Shown here: piece by piece, positions 42,030-51,756 of the stretch
Numbering within the stretch: position 1 is the stretch's first letter
How the letters are laid out: each line of letters begins with the position of its first letter
Source of the DNA: Modestobacter sp. VKM Ac-2982
GTDB taxonomy: Bacteria > Actinomycetota > Actinomycetes > Mycobacteriales > Geodermatophilaceae
Assembly: GCF_026967935.1 (NCBI RefSeq)
Contig: NZ_JAPVBL010000007.1
Location: 1-64,000, forward strand
Direction: 5' to 3'
Length of the DNA stretch: 64,000 bases
The notes under the pieces: generated by a model
Told to the model about the DNA's origin: nothing
What the model saw: the letters and a program-made list of their open reading frames with translations, nothing else
Database searches by the model: none
Made by a program: the position numbers and the translations under genes

Positions 42030-43568
42030 TCAGAAGGGCGGTGGGTCGTCGGCCGGTGGTACTGCTCCCGGTGGTGGTCCGGACTGCCGCGTGGGGGTGT
42101 CCGGTGGTCGGGAGTCGGGTGGGCGCTGGCCGGGTGGTCGGGTGATGCGGGTGACCCCGGAGGGGGTGGTGACGTGCAGGGTGCCGTCGCGGTCGAGGCG
42201 GTACTGCCAGCCAGGGGCGAAGGTCTTGAGTCGGTGGTGAGAGCGGCACAGGCAGCAGAGGTTGGTGCAATCGGTGGGGCCGCCGCAGGCGTGGGCGGTG
42301 ACGTGGTCCAGGTCGGTCCAGCCGACCCGTTGCCCGCAGTTGGGGAACCGGCAGCGCCGGTCGCGGGTGATCACGAACGACCGCTGGCGTTCGGTGGGGG
42401 TGTAGGCGGTGGTGGCCGGTGGCGGGCCGAGCACCGGACAACCGCACGGCTGGCTGGCGCTGCCATCGCCGCTGCCATCGCCGCGGTCGGGGTGGTGCGG
42501 GCAGCCACGGCGGGCGAGGCGGCCCAGTTCAGCCGGGGTGATCGTGGCCAGCAGCTGCCCGTCGGGTCCGATGAGGGCGTAGGTGAGGCTGCCGCCGTCG
42601 GGGGTGGTGAGCCCCAGCGCACCGACCCGGGCCAGTAGTTCGCGGAGGTGGGCGGCGGTGATCGGCAGCCCGTTCACCTCACCCGGGGTGCTGCTCGCAC
42701 CGGCCAGGGCGTCCAGGTCCGCGGTGACCGTGACGTTCGCGGCCACCGCGGGCAGCCCGGAGTCGGCCGGGCGGCGGATCAGCGTGGACAGGACGTGTGC
42801 GCGGAGTGCGCCGATGGGCCGCTGGTCGCCGTCGGCCTTGAGCATCCGGGCCAACTGGTCGACGAGGTCGTGGCACTCCACGGCCTCGTCGGTGGGCAGG
42901 TCCGCGGCCAGCGTCGATCGCCCGTCGGTGGGGGAGGGGAAGATCCGCACGTCGGCGTTCTTCGCGGCGGCCTCCCGGCGTTCCTCGGCAGCGGCGGCAT
43001 CGAGACGAAGCAGTTCCTCGGTGGCCCGTTTCTCCAGCCGGGCCACCGAGAGATCGCGCGCCTCACCCAGCAATGCGGCCTCGACCTGCCCGGCGATCTC
43101 GGCCGGGGTGTGTTCCAGCACGTCGGCGAGCACCTGGGCCCGGCGTTCGTCCAGCTGCCCGGTGGAGAGGGCGGCGAAGGTGGCGGGCAACTTCTCCGAC
43201 CAGGTCAGCGCCCGCCGCAGCCGCACCGCCGCCGTCCCACGGCCGAGGTTGAGGACCGCGGACAGCTCGGCGAGGAAGAACTCGCTGATCTCCGCGCCAC
43301 CGGTCTCACTGGCCCAGCCCGGCCGGCGGGCACCGGGGCCATCCGGGTCCAGCGCCGCCGGCCGCCGGCCAGCCAGGGCCAGGATCAGCTCAGCCTCCTC
43401 CGCGGCGCCCATCGCCCGCTGGCGCTGCACCGACCGCAGTCGGACAGCCAGCTGCTCATCGGAGGGAGCAGCCTCCCGCGCGCCGTGCGCCGTGCCCGTG
43501 AAGAAGACGTCGACCGCCACACCCCAGAACCCCGGAGGCATCGCCGTCGTCGTCACGCATTCGAACAT
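42030..43568 (-). CDS. DUF222 / HNH endonuclease protein (13E12-type)
   Basis: A 512-residue protein: the DUF222 domain fills about 50-330, and an HNH nuclease domain lies near 425-475 (FPNCGQRVGWTDLDHVTAHA, then CTNLCCLCRSHHRLKT), followed by a Pro-rich tail. The family is abundant in actinobacteria (REP13E12 proteins) and often mobile. ATG at 43568 lies inside a near-consensus LexA box, so SOS control is likely; downstream GTG or ATG codons could also serve as start. Function in vivo unknown. Confidence 0.88.
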   Translation of the reverse strand: MFECVTTTAMPPGFWGVAVDVFFTGTAHGAREAAPSDEQLAVRLRSVQRQRAMGAAEEAELILALAGRRPAALDPDGPGARRPGWASETGGAEISEFFLAELSAVLNLGRGTAAVRLRRALTWSEKLPATFAALSTGQLDERRAQVLADVLEHTPAEIAGQVEAALLGEARDLSVARLEKRATEELLRLDAAAAEERREAAAKNADVRIFPSPTDGRSTLAADLPTDEAVECHDLVDQLARMLKADGDQRPIGALRAHVLSTLIRRPADSGLPAVAANVTVTADLDALAGASSTPGEVNGLPITAAHLRELLARVGALGLTTPDGGSLTYALIGPDGQLLATITPAELGRLARRGCPHHPDRGDGSGDGSASQPCGCPVLGPPPATTAYTPTERQRSFVITRDRRCRFPNCGQRVGWTDLDHVTAHACGGPTDCTNLCCLCRSHHRLKTFAPGWQYRLDRDGTLHVTTPSGVTRITRPPGQRPPDSRPPDTPTRQSGPPPGAVPPADDPPPF

Positions 43569-43576
43569 ACGTACGA
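43561..43576. promoter_or_regulatory. Actinobacterial LexA (SOS) box overlapping the HNH start codon
   Basis: TCGAACATACGTACGA differs by one base from the actinobacterial SOS consensus TCGAAC-N4-GTTCGA. The ATG of the HNH gene (43568-43566, minus strand) is inside the box, so LexA binding would block transcription initiation at or around the start. Confidence 0.75.
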
Positions 43577-43720
43577 GGTCTGACAGTCTTCGGCCCGACG
43601 AAGTGGGGGCGGTGAACAACCCAGGGATCTGCCTGCCGGCTGGGAGCGATTGGCCGGCCCCGCCGCGTCGTCGGCTTCGCGCGCCCACGTCCTGCACCAC
43701 GTGGTGCTGAGGCCCGGGCC

Positions 43721-44431
43721 TCAGCGCAGGGAGTAGCGGGTGAACAGGACGCCGTCCTCGGTGAGCGCCTGCACGAGCTCGGCCCGGGGCGGTGCCGGGA
43801 GAGCCGACGGCAACAGACCGGGGCCGCCGCCGACCAGCAGCGGGGCGATCGACAGGTCCAGCTCGTCGACCACCCCGGCGGCCAGGGCGGCGGTGAACAG
43901 CGCCGGACCGCCCTCGCACAGCACCTGCTCGTGACCCCGTTCGGCCAGGGCGTCCAGCGCGGTCGGCAGGTCGACGTCGTCGTCGCCGCAGACCAGCAGC
44001 ACGACGCCGGCGCCGGTGAGCGCCGCCCGCCGGTCGGCGTCGGCCGCGGCGCAGGTGACCAGCAGGGTCGGCGTGACGGCAGCGGTGGCCAGCTGGTCGT
44101 CCGGTCGCAGGGACGCCCGCCGGGACACGACCACCACCGGGGCGACCGCCGGGCGGCCGAGCTGAGCCCGCAGCCGGCCGACGGCGGAGTCGGGGAGCAC
44201 CGGCCGGTAGCCCTCGGCCGCCGCCGTCCCGGCGCCGACCAGGACGGCGTCGGCGAGCGCGCGCAGCGTGCGGAACACCCGCAGGTCGCCGTCCGACCCC
44301 AGCCCGCCGCTGCGGCCGTCGACACTGATCGCGCCGTCGAGCGAGGCCACGAAGTTGACCCGCAGGTGCCGGCCGGCCGGCAACCGGTAGGCGTCGGCCA
44401 GCTCGGCCGGGTCCTGCGGGAGCGGCGGCAC
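43721..44431 (-). CDS. Pyrimidine reductase family protein (RibD C-terminal-like)
   Basis: A 236-residue NADPH-dependent reductase of the RibD_C/DHFR-like fold: RVNFVASLDGAISVDGRSGG, VFRTLRALADAVLVGAGTAA, CEGGPALFTAALAAGVVDEL. It lacks the deaminase domain of full RibD, like Rv2671, which in M. tuberculosis is linked to folate/riboflavin reduction. GTG at 44431 is only 2 nt after the treZ stop, so it is in the treZ operon although the pathways differ. Confidence 0.87.
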   Translation of the reverse strand: MPPLPQDPAELADAYRLPAGRHLRVNFVASLDGAISVDGRSGGLGSDGDLRVFRTLRALADAVLVGAGTAAAEGYRPVLPDSAVGRLRAQLGRPAVAPVVVVSRRASLRPDDQLATAAVTPTLLVTCAAADADRRAALTGAGVVLLVCGDDDVDLPTALDALAERGHEQVLCEGGPALFTAALAAGVVDELDLSIAPLLVGGGPGLLPSALPAPPRAELVQALTEDGVLFTRYSLR

Positions 44432-44433
44432 GC

Positions 44434-46185
44434 TCAGTGGGTGGCCAGGACGACGGCGCTCTCCGCCGGCACCGTCACCTGCGCCCCGTCCAGCTCGGGC
44501 AGCTCCCCGCTGGCGAACAGCACCTGGGTGGCCGCGGTGTCCAGGTCGATCTCCCGCGGCTCCTCGGACAGGTTGGCGACGACCCGCAGCGACCCGCGGT
44601 GCACGACCAGCCACCGGTCCGCGTCGTCCCAGTGCACCTGCACCGCGGACAGGTCGGGGTCGACCAGCTCCGGGTGCCGGCGGCGCAGCGCGAGCAGCGC
44701 CTTGTGCACCGCGAACACGTGCGCGTGCGGCTCCCGGTCCAGCTCCGACCAGTCCAGCTTCGAGCGGGTGAAGGTCTCCGGGTCCTGCGGGTCGGGGACC
44801 ACGGCGGCGTCCCAGCCGTGCTCGGCGAACTCGCCGATCCGGCCTTCGGCGGTGGCCCGGCCCAGCTCCGGCTCCGGGTGGCTGGTGAAGAACTGCCACG
44901 GGGTGGCGGCGCCCCACTCCTCGCCCATGAAGAGCATCGGGGTGAAGGGGCTGGTCAGCACCAGGGTGGCGCCGACGCCGAGCAGGCCGGGGGAGAGCGA
45001 GGCGGAGATCCGGTCGCCGACCGCCCGGTTGCCGATCTGGTCGTGGTCCTGCAGGTAGGCGAGGAACTTCCAGCCCGGCAGGGCCGCGGTGTCCACCGGG
45101 CGACCGTGGTGCCGCCGACGGAAGCTGGACCAGTCACCGGCGTGGAAGAACGCGCCGGTGAGCACCTTCGCCAGCCCGCCGAGCCCGGCCGCCTCGAAGT
45201 CGGCGTAGTAGCCCTGCCCCTCGCCGGTCAGCTGGGCGTGCAGGGAGTGGTGGAAGTCGTCGCTCCACTGCGCGTCCAGGCCGGTGCCGCCGGCCACCCG
45301 GGGCGTGACCATCCGCGGGTCGTTGAGGTCGCTCTCCGCGATCAGGGTGAGCGGGCGGCCCTCGGCGACCGAGAGCCGGGCGACCTCGGCGGCCATCTCC
45401 TCGAGCACGTGCGTGGCCCGCTCGTCGACGAGCGCGTGGACGGCGTCCAGCCGCAGGCCGTCGGCGTGCATGTCGCGCAGCCACATCAGCGCGTTGTCCA
45501 GGATGTGGCGCCGCACCTCGTCGGAGTCCGGACCGGAGAGGTTGATCGAGTTGCCCCAGGTGTTCGCCCCCTCGGCGAAGACCGGGAAGAACTCCGGGAG
45601 GTAGTTGCCCGACGGCCCCAGGTGGTTGTAGACGACGTCCTGGATGACGCCGAGGCCGCGCTGGTGGCAGGCGTCGACGAAGCGCTGGTAGCCCGCGGGC
45701 CCGCCGTAGGTCTCCTGCACCGCGTACCAGGCGACGCCGTCGTAGCCCCAGTTGTGCGTGCCGTTGAAGCCGTTCACCGGCAGCAGCTCGACGAAGTCGA
45801 CGCCCAGGTCGACCAGGTGGTCCAGGTTCCGGATCGCCGCGTCGAAGGTGCCCTCGCGGCTGAAGGTGCCGATGTGCAGCTCGTAGACGACGCCACCGGC
45901 GAGCGGGCGCCCGGTCCAGGCGCCGTCGCCCCAGCGGTGGGCGGACGGGTCGAAGCGGCGGGAGAGACCGTGCACACCGTCGGGCTGACGGCGGGAGCGC
46001 GGGTCGGGGCGCGGCGTCGGGTCGTCGCCGAGCAGGTAGCCGTAGTCGGAGTCGGGGGAGGCGGGGACCGTGGCGTGCCACCAGCCGGCGTCGTCCCGCT
46101 GCATGTCGTGCACCTCGCCGTCCACCTGCAGGCGGACCCGCGCGGGCAGCGGCGCCCAGACGGTGAACTCGACGGGCTCGGACAT
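44434..46185 (-). CDS. treZ: Malto-oligosyltrehalose trehalohydrolase
   Basis: TreZ releases trehalose from maltooligosyl-trehalose. The 583-residue GH13 enzyme has an N-terminal CBM48-like domain (about 1-90), the barrel with [11 protein letters not shown] (nucleophile Asp), [12 protein letters not shown] (acid/base Glu) and [10 protein letters not shown] (third Asp), and a C-terminal beta domain. ATG at 46185 has GGAGG 8 nt upstream. It is separated from treY-treX by an efflux operon on the other strand. Confidence 0.95.
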   Translation of the reverse strand: MSEPVEFTVWAPLPARVRLQVDGEVHDMQRDDAGWWHATVPASPDSDYGYLLGDDPTPRPDPRSRRQPDGVHGLSRRFDPSAHRWGDGAWTGRPLAGGVVYELHIGTFSREGTFDAAIRNLDHLVDLGVDFVELLPVNGFNGTHNWGYDGVAWYAVQETYGGPAGYQRFVDACHQRGLGVIQDVVYNHLGPSGNYLPEFFPVFAEGANTWGNSINLSGPDSDEVRRHILDNALMWLRDMHADGLRLDAVHALVDERATHVLEEMAAEVARLSVAEGRPLTLIAESDLNDPRMVTPRVAGGTGLDAQWSDDFHHSLHAQLTGEGQGYYADFEAAGLGGLAKVLTGAFFHAGDWSSFRRRHHGRPVDTAALPGWKFLAYLQDHDQIGNRAVGDRISASLSPGLLGVGATLVLTSPFTPMLFMGEEWGAATPWQFFTSHPEPELGRATAEGRIGEFAEHGWDAAVVPDPQDPETFTRSKLDWSELDREPHAHVFAVHKALLALRRRHPELVDPDLSAVQVHWDDADRWLVVHRGSLRVVANLSEEPREIDLDTAATQVLFASGELPELDGAQVTVPAESAVVLATH

Positions 46186-46401
46186 GCGGGGGCCTCCAGG
46201 GCGGTGCGGGGGACGGGCAGGTCGATCATGCCCGGGCGCCCGGCCGTCAACCGTCGCCGGTGCGCACGTCTCGGGCCGGACCGCGTCCACCTGGAGGACG
46301 ACCTGCTCAGGGCGGCGATCCCGTCGCCGGGATGACCACAGGGTGGCCTCCCGGCCGCTAGGTTCTGCACGCTTCCGTTCCGCGCGACGAAGAGAGCCGA
46401 C

Positions 46402-47427
46402 ATGACGGTGGTCCGGACCTGGGTCCTGCCCGTGCTGCGCATCCTGATCTGGGCGGTGATCGCGGTGGCGCTCGTCGTCCTCGCCTTCCGCGGCAGTGGC
46501 GGGACCGACCCGACCGGCGCCACCAGCGCCCCCGGCGTGGACCTGGGGTCGCCCTCGATCCCGGTCGCCCGCGGCACGGTGACCAACACCGTCTCCGTGC
46601 AGGGCTCCATCGCCGCCGACCCGGCGGTGCCGGTCAAGGCGACCGCAGCCGGGACGGTGAGCCGGCTGCACGTCAGCGCCGGGGCTCCGGTGGCGGTCGG
46701 CGACGAGCTGCTGGACGTCCGGTTCGAGGAGGAGCGCGACCCGGTCGTCGGCTCGGACGCCGAGGGCAACCCGACCTCGACCCCGCGCGACCCGCTGGTG
46801 AAGGTGGTGACGGTCACCGCGACGGCGGCCGGCCGGCTGGCCACCCTCGACGTCCTGAAGGACCAGGTGGTCGCCGTGGGGGACGCCGTCGGCACGATCT
46901 CCCCCGGCACCCTCTCGGTGACCGCATCGCTCTCCCAGGCCGACCAGTTCCGGCTGCTGAGCCCGCCCGCCACCGCCGAGGTCACGGTCACCGGCGGTCC
47001 GGCGCCGTTCACCTGCACCGGGCTCACCCTCGGTGCCCCGCCGAGCGGGGAGGACCAGGCCAGCGCGGGGGTGGACCCGATGACCGGCATGCCGATCACC
47101 GCCACCACCACCGCCCGGTGCGCCGTCCCGGCCGGGGTGACCGTCTTCTCCGGGATGGCGGCGACGGTGGCCGTCCAGGCCGGCGAGGTCGCCGACGCGC
47201 TGGTGGTGCCGGTGACCGCGGTGCAGGGCTCGGTGCAGAACGGCGTGGTCTGGGTGCCCGGCGCCGACGGCGCCCCCGAGGAGCGACCGGTCACCCTGGG
47301 GCTCACCGACGGGCAGCAGGTGGAGATCACCGGCGGCCTGACCGAGGGGGAGTCGGTGCTGGAGTTCGTCCCGGTGCCCGACGACGCGGCCGCCGACCCC
47401 TACGGCATGGGCGGGCCGTACGGGTGA
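46402..47427 (+). CDS. MacA/HlyD-like membrane-fusion (adaptor) protein
   Basis: A 341-residue periplasmic-adaptor-type protein anchored by one N-terminal helix (about 10-30). A split lipoyl/barrel-sandwich hybrid is visible ([20 protein letters not shown], then [20 protein letters not shown]), then a beta-barrel part and [20 protein letters not shown] near the C-terminus. It opens an efflux operon with MacB-like ATPase and permease. GTGA overlap with the next gene. ATG at 46402. Confidence 0.85.
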   Translation: MTVVRTWVLPVLRILIWAVIAVALVVLAFRGSGGTDPTGATSAPGVDLGSPSIPVARGTVTNTVSVQGSIAADPAVPVKATAAGTVSRLHVSAGAPVAVGDELLDVRFEEERDPVVGSDAEGNPTSTPRDPLVKVVTVTATAAGRLATLDVLKDQVVAVGDAVGTISPGTLSVTASLSQADQFRLLSPPATAEVTVTGGPAPFTCTGLTLGAPPSGEDQASAGVDPMTGMPITATTTARCAVPAGVTVFSGMAATVAVQAGEVADALVVPVTAVQGSVQNGVVWVPGADGAPEERPVTLGLTDGQQVEITGGLTEGESVLEFVPVPDDAAADPYGMGGPYG

Positions 47428-48152
47428 GCCTGCTGGAGCTGTCCGGGATCGGCCGGGACGTGCGGCTGCCCGACGGGAGCCTGCTGCCGGTGCTGGCCGG
47501 CGTCGACCTGAGCATCGCGGCCGGCGAGCACGTGTCGATCGTCGGCCGGTCCGGTTCGGGGAAGTCCACGCTGCTCAACGTGCTGGGCCTGCTGGACAGC
47601 CCGACCGCCGGCACCTACCTGCTGGACGGGCAGCCGACCGACGCTCTCGGTGGACGGCGGCGGTCCCGGCTGCGGGGGGAGACCTTCGGCTTCGTCTTCC
47701 AGCAGTTCAACCTGCTGCCGCGGCGCACCGCCGAGGAGAACGTCGCCGCGCCGCTGCTCTACGCCCGCGGCCGGGACTTCCTCACCCGCAACCGGACCGC
47801 CCGGGCGATGCTCGACCGGGTCGGCCTCGGCCCCCGTGCGCTGTCGGTGCCGGAGAAGCTCTCCGGCGGTGAGCAGCAGCGGGTGGCGATCGCCCGGGCA
47901 CTGGTCCGCGGGCCCCGGGTGGTGCTCGCCGACGAGCCGACCGGTGCGCTGGACGTCGAGACCGGGGCTGCCGTGATGGCGCTGCTGGCCGAGGTGACCG
48001 CCGAGAACGGTGCCGCCCTGGTGACGATCACCCACGACCTCTCGGTGGCCGCCCTGGCCGGGCGCCGGTTCCGGCTCGACCACGGCCGGCTCACCCCGGT
48101 CCCGGCCGGGGACGCGCTCGCTGCGGCGACCAGTGACCGGACCGACGCATGA
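47424..48152 (+). CDS. ABC efflux ATPase (MacB/LolD type)
   Basis: A 242-residue ATPase: Walker [10 protein letters not shown] (41-49), Q-loop [17 protein letters not shown] typical of the MacB/LolD branch, signature [15 protein letters not shown], Walker [13 protein letters not shown], switch TITHD. It pairs with the FtsX-type permease that overlaps its 3' end by 4 nt (ATGA). Natural substrates of such systems are peptides, antibiotics or lipids; not determinable here. Confidence 0.93.
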   Translation: MSLLELSGIGRDVRLPDGSLLPVLAGVDLSIAAGEHVSIVGRSGSGKSTLLNVLGLLDSPTAGTYLLDGQPTDALGGRRRSRLRGETFGFVFQQFNLLPRRTAEENVAAPLLYARGRDFLTRNRTARAMLDRVGLGPRALSVPEKLSGGEQQRVAIARALVRGPRVVLADEPTGALDVETGAAVMALLAEVTAENGAALVTITHDLSVAALAGRRFRLDHGRLTPVPAGDALAAATSDRTDA

Positions 48153-49360
48153 CCGGGCTGCTGGGCACGCTCAGCGAGGCGTGGGGCGAGGTCCGGGTGC
48201 ACAAGGCCCGGGTGCTGCTGTCGCTGGTCGGGGTCTTCCTGGCCGTCCTGGCGATGACCACGGTGACGGCGCTGGGCCAGATCGCCGCGCAGGTGCAGCA
48301 GGAGCAGGCCGAGGCCAGCGGCGGGCGGACGGCGACCATCGGCGTCTCCGCCTACGACCCGATGACCGGGAGCGTGCCGCAGCAGCAGTGGGACGCCGGG
48401 GTCGATGCGCTGGTGACCCGGTACGGGCTCCCCGAGCAGGCGGTGGCCACCCTCGCCCAGGAGAACGGGCTCTACCGGTTCCCCGGGGGCACGCAGGCCG
48501 TGGAGACCAGGCGCGTCTCGCCGTCCTACGGACCGCTGCACCGCATCCAGCCGGTCGAGGGCCGCTGGTTCCGCGACGGTGACCGGCAGAGCCTGTCGCC
48601 GGCGCTGGTGGTCAACCGGGACTTCCTGACGCTGCTGGGCGTGCCGGACCTCAGCACCCGGCCGACCGTGGTGATCGGTGGCCCCCAGCCGGTGCTGGCC
48701 ACGATCGTCGGGGTGCTCGACTGGAACGAGGGCTTCCCGAGCGCCTACCGGATCGACTCCTCGGCCGGTGACGCCGTCACCGCGGCCGGGGTCCCGGGGT
48801 TCTGGTCGCCGCCCACGCTGGAGCTCTGGGTGCCCTCCGCGCAGGCCGACGCGGTCGTCACGGCGGTCCAGGCAGACCTGGCGCGGCTGCTGCCCGGTGC
48901 GGAGGTGCAGGCTTACCGGCAGGACCCGGAGAACCTGGAGGACACCATCGCAAAGCTCCGGCTCGCCGTCCGCGCCGCCGGGCTGGTGGTGCTGGCCCTC
49001 GGTGGTCTCGGGGTGCTGAACATCGGGCTGGTCACCGTCCGCCAGCGGATCCGGGAGATCGGCGTCCGGCGGAGCTTCGGGGCGACCTCGGCGCGGGTCT
49101 TCTCCGCGGTCGTGCTGGAGAGCGTCGTGGCCACCGCCCTGGCGGGGCTCGCCGCTGTCGCGCTGTCGGTGGCGATCGTCCGGAACCTGCCGCTGGAGCG
49201 GTGGCTGGCCGGCGGCGTCCCGCTGGTCGACGCACCCGGTTTCCCGGTCTCGGCGGCGGTCGAGGGGCTGGTCGCGGCGACCGCCGTCGGCGCGCTGGCC
49301 GGCCTGGTGCCCGCGTTGATCGCCGTCCGGGTGAAGGTGATCGACGCGATCCGGTTCTGA
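48149..49360 (+). CDS. FtsX/MacB-type ABC permease
   Basis: A 403-residue permease with four helices: one near 23-45 (VLLSLVGVFLAVLAMTTVTA), a large extracytoplasmic MacB_PCD domain at about 50-265, and three C-terminal helices (AAGLVVLALGGLGVLNIGLV, VVLESVVATALAGLAAVALS, and AATAVGALAGLVPALIAVRV). The motif RQRIREIGVRRSFGAT after helix 2 is the FtsX hallmark. Third gene of the efflux operon, closed by a terminator. Confidence 0.92.
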   Translation: MTGLLGTLSEAWGEVRVHKARVLLSLVGVFLAVLAMTTVTALGQIAAQVQQEQAEASGGRTATIGVSAYDPMTGSVPQQQWDAGVDALVTRYGLPEQAVATLAQENGLYRFPGGTQAVETRRVSPSYGPLHRIQPVEGRWFRDGDRQSLSPALVVNRDFLTLLGVPDLSTRPTVVIGGPQPVLATIVGVLDWNEGFPSAYRIDSSAGDAVTAAGVPGFWSPPTLELWVPSAQADAVVTAVQADLARLLPGAEVQAYRQDPENLEDTIAKLRLAVRAAGLVVLALGGLGVLNIGLVTVRQRIREIGVRRSFGATSARVFSAVVLESVVATALAGLAAVALSVAIVRNLPLERWLAGGVPLVDAPGFPVSAAVEGLVAATAVGALAGLVPALIAVRVKVIDAIRF

Positions 49361-49364
49361 CCGT

Positions 49365-49401
49365 CCGGTCCTCGCCACCCCGGTCTGGTGGCGAGGACCG
49401 G
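49365..49401. terminator. Terminator hairpin between the efflux operon and treY
   Basis: Perfect 15-bp stem (49365-49379 with 49387-49401) and 7-nt loop at a convergent junction. Confidence 0.75.
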
Positions 49402-49407
49402 GCCGGG

Positions 49408-51756
49408 TCAGTCCCGGACGAGCAGGGCGACCGGCAGCTGTGCGCAGAGCTCGCTCAGCCGGATGCCGCCGGAGTCGGAGACCAGCCGGGTGCCGGTGAG
49501 CAGGTCCCGCCAGGCCCCGGTCCGCGAGCCGACGGAGGTGTCGCCCCAGCCGGTCTCGGCCAGGTGCACCGGCCGCCGGGTCGCCACGGTGACCACGCCG
49601 CCGCGGTCGAAGGCGACGACGGAGTCGGCCGCTGGACCGCGGGCCGGCACCGGGGTGTACCCCGACCAGGCCTCGGGGACGTCCCGGCGGTGCCGCAGCG
49701 TCCGGGAGACCACCAGGAGCTTGGCCGCACCGGTCTCGTCGACCGGCGGCACCCAGCCACCGTCGAGCCGGGCCAGCAGCTCGCGGCGCAGCCCGTAGTC
49801 GACCGGACGCCGGTTGTCCGGGTCGACCAGCGAGAAGTCCCACAGCTCGCTGCCCTGGTACACGTCCGGGACCCCGGGGGCGGTCAGCTGCAGCAGCTTC
49901 TGCGACAGCGAGTTCGACCAGCCGAAGGGCGCGATCCGGGCCACGAACCGCTCGATCTCCGCGTGCGTGGTGGCGTCGTCGAACGCGGCGTCCACCAGGG
50001 CGTGCAGCTGGTCCTCGAACTCCTGTACCGGGTTGGTCCAGGTGGTCGAGGTGCCCGCCTCCCGGGCTGCCTTCTCCACGTAGGCGTGCGCCCGCTCCCG
50101 GGACAGCGGCCACGCGCCGATCAGGTTCTGCCACACCAGGTGGGCCAGCGGGCGGTCGGCCAGCGGGTGCCGGTCCAGCCAGCCGTGCACCAGGCCGGCC
50201 CACTCCGACGGCACCTCGGCGAGCACGGCCAGCCGGGCCCGCACGTCCTCGCTGCGCTTGGTGTCGTGGGTGGACAGCGTCGTCATCGACGCCGGCTTGA
50301 CCTCCAGGCGGTGCTGCTGGGCGGCGTGGAACTCCTCCACCGTCGTCCCGAACCGGGCCGGGTCACCGCCCACCTCGTTGAGCGCGACGAACCGCGACCA
50401 CCGGTAGTAGGCGCTGTCCTCGACCCCCTTGGCCATCACCGGGCCCGAGGTCTGCTCGAACCGGGTGGCCAGCTCGGTGCCGGCCGAGCCCAGCAGCGGG
50501 TGCAGGGCGTCCACGGCGGCGGTGAGGTCGGGTCGGCGGAGCTTCACCGCGGCCACCGTGGCGTCCAGGTGCTCGCGGCCGTCGGGCAGGTAGCTGCGGT
50601 AGACCGGGAAGCCGGCCAGCAGCTCGGCCAGGCCCTCGGTGACCTGCTCGGCGGACACCCCGGGCAGCTCACCGACGATCCGGTGCAGCCGGGCCACCTC
50701 CGACCCCAGCATGCCGTCGGTGACCTCGCGCTTGCAGTCGTGCACGAGCTGGGCATAGTCGACCGGCCCGCCGGCCAGCTCGGAGTCCAGCGCGGTGACC
50801 AACGCCTCGCCGGCGGGGTCGACGAGCACGTCGTCGACCTCGGCGAGCGCGTCGTACCCCGTCGTCCCGGCCGTCTTCCAGCTCTCCGGCAGCTCCTCGC
50901 CGGGCTCGAGGATCTTCTCCACCACGGTCCACCGGTCGCCCGTCGCCTCGGCCAGCAGGTCCAGGTAGCCCTTCGGGTCGGCCAGCCCGTCAGGGTGGTC
51001 GATCCGCAGTGCGTCGACCGCGCCGTTCTCCACCAGCTGGACGATCAGCGCGTGGGTGGCGCGGAAGACGTCCCGGTCCTCCACCCGCAGTCCCGCCAGG
51101 GTGTTGATCGCGAAGAACCGCCGGTAGTTCAGCTGGTCGTCCGCGCGCCGCCAGTCGACCAGCTCGTAGTGCTGCCGGTCGTGCACCTCCTGGGGCGTGC
51201 CCCCGGCGGTGCCCGGGGCGATCGGGAAGCGGTTGTCGTAGTAGTGCAGCTCGGGGCCGTCGGCGGTCTCCGCGACCTGCAGCTCCGAGACGTCGTCCGC
51301 GCTGCCCAGCACCGGGATCCGGATCCTGCCCCCGCCGAAGTCCCAGTCGACGTCGAAGGCGTCGGCGTGGGCCGACTCCTTCCCGTGCTGGAGCAGGTCC
51401 CACCACCAGCGGGACTCGGCCGGGTCGCTGACGCCCATGTGGTTGGGCACCAGGTCCAGCACCAGGCCGAGCCCGTGCTCGTGCAGCGCGGTGACGAACC
51501 GGTCGAGACCGGCCCGCCCGCCGCGCGGCTCGTCGATGTGCGCGTGGTCGACCGTGTCGTAGCCGTGCGTGCTCCCCGCTGCCGAGCGCAGCAGCGGGGA
51601 GGAGTACGCGTGGGTCACGCCGAGGTCGGCCAGGTAGCCGGCCACGGCCGCCGCGTCGTCGAGGGTGAAGTCGGCGGTGACCTGCAGCCGGTAGGTGCTC
51701 GCCGGCACCTCCCGGCGTCGGCTCTCGGCCGGGCGACTCGCGGCCGGCTGGGTCAC
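49408..51756 (-). CDS. treY: Maltooligosyl trehalose synthase
   Basis: TreY rearranges the reducing-end alpha-1,4 bond of maltodextrins to an alpha,alpha-1,1 bond. The 782-residue GH13 protein starts STYRLQVTADFTLDDAAAVA and shows DLVPNHMG, DALRIDHPDGLADP (nucleophile Asp), VVEKILEPGEELP (acid/base Glu) and TLSTHDTKRSEDVRARL (third Asp), each family-typical. GTG at 51756 overlaps the treX stop (GTGA), so the two are coupled. Confidence 0.96.
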   Translation of the reverse strand: MTQPAASRPAESRRREVPASTYRLQVTADFTLDDAAAVAGYLADLGVTHAYSSPLLRSAAGSTHGYDTVDHAHIDEPRGGRAGLDRFVTALHEHGLGLVLDLVPNHMGVSDPAESRWWWDLLQHGKESAHADAFDVDWDFGGGRIRIPVLGSADDVSELQVAETADGPELHYYDNRFPIAPGTAGGTPQEVHDRQHYELVDWRRADDQLNYRRFFAINTLAGLRVEDRDVFRATHALIVQLVENGAVDALRIDHPDGLADPKGYLDLLAEATGDRWTVVEKILEPGEELPESWKTAGTTGYDALAEVDDVLVDPAGEALVTALDSELAGGPVDYAQLVHDCKREVTDGMLGSEVARLHRIVGELPGVSAEQVTEGLAELLAGFPVYRSYLPDGREHLDATVAAVKLRRPDLTAAVDALHPLLGSAGTELATRFEQTSGPVMAKGVEDSAYYRWSRFVALNEVGGDPARFGTTVEEFHAAQQHRLEVKPASMTTLSTHDTKRSEDVRARLAVLAEVPSEWAGLVHGWLDRHPLADRPLAHLVWQNLIGAWPLSRERAHAYVEKAAREAGTSTTWTNPVQEFEDQLHALVDAAFDDATTHAEIERFVARIAPFGWSNSLSQKLLQLTAPGVPDVYQGSELWDFSLVDPDNRRPVDYGLRRELLARLDGGWVPPVDETGAAKLLVVSRTLRHRRDVPEAWSGYTPVPARGPAADSVVAFDRGGVVTVATRRPVHLAETGWGDTSVGSRTGAWRDLLTGTRLVSDSGGIRLSELCAQLPVALLVRD

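Noticed and set aside
42030-43919. Longer start for the HNH gene (629 aa)
   Set aside because: The extra N-terminus is Arg/Gly-rich shadow and would place the LexA box deep inside the gene.
44434-46671. Extended treZ start (745 aa)
   Set aside because: The extension overlaps the divergent MacA-like gene; ATG at 46185 has a good ribosome-binding site and family-typical N-terminus.
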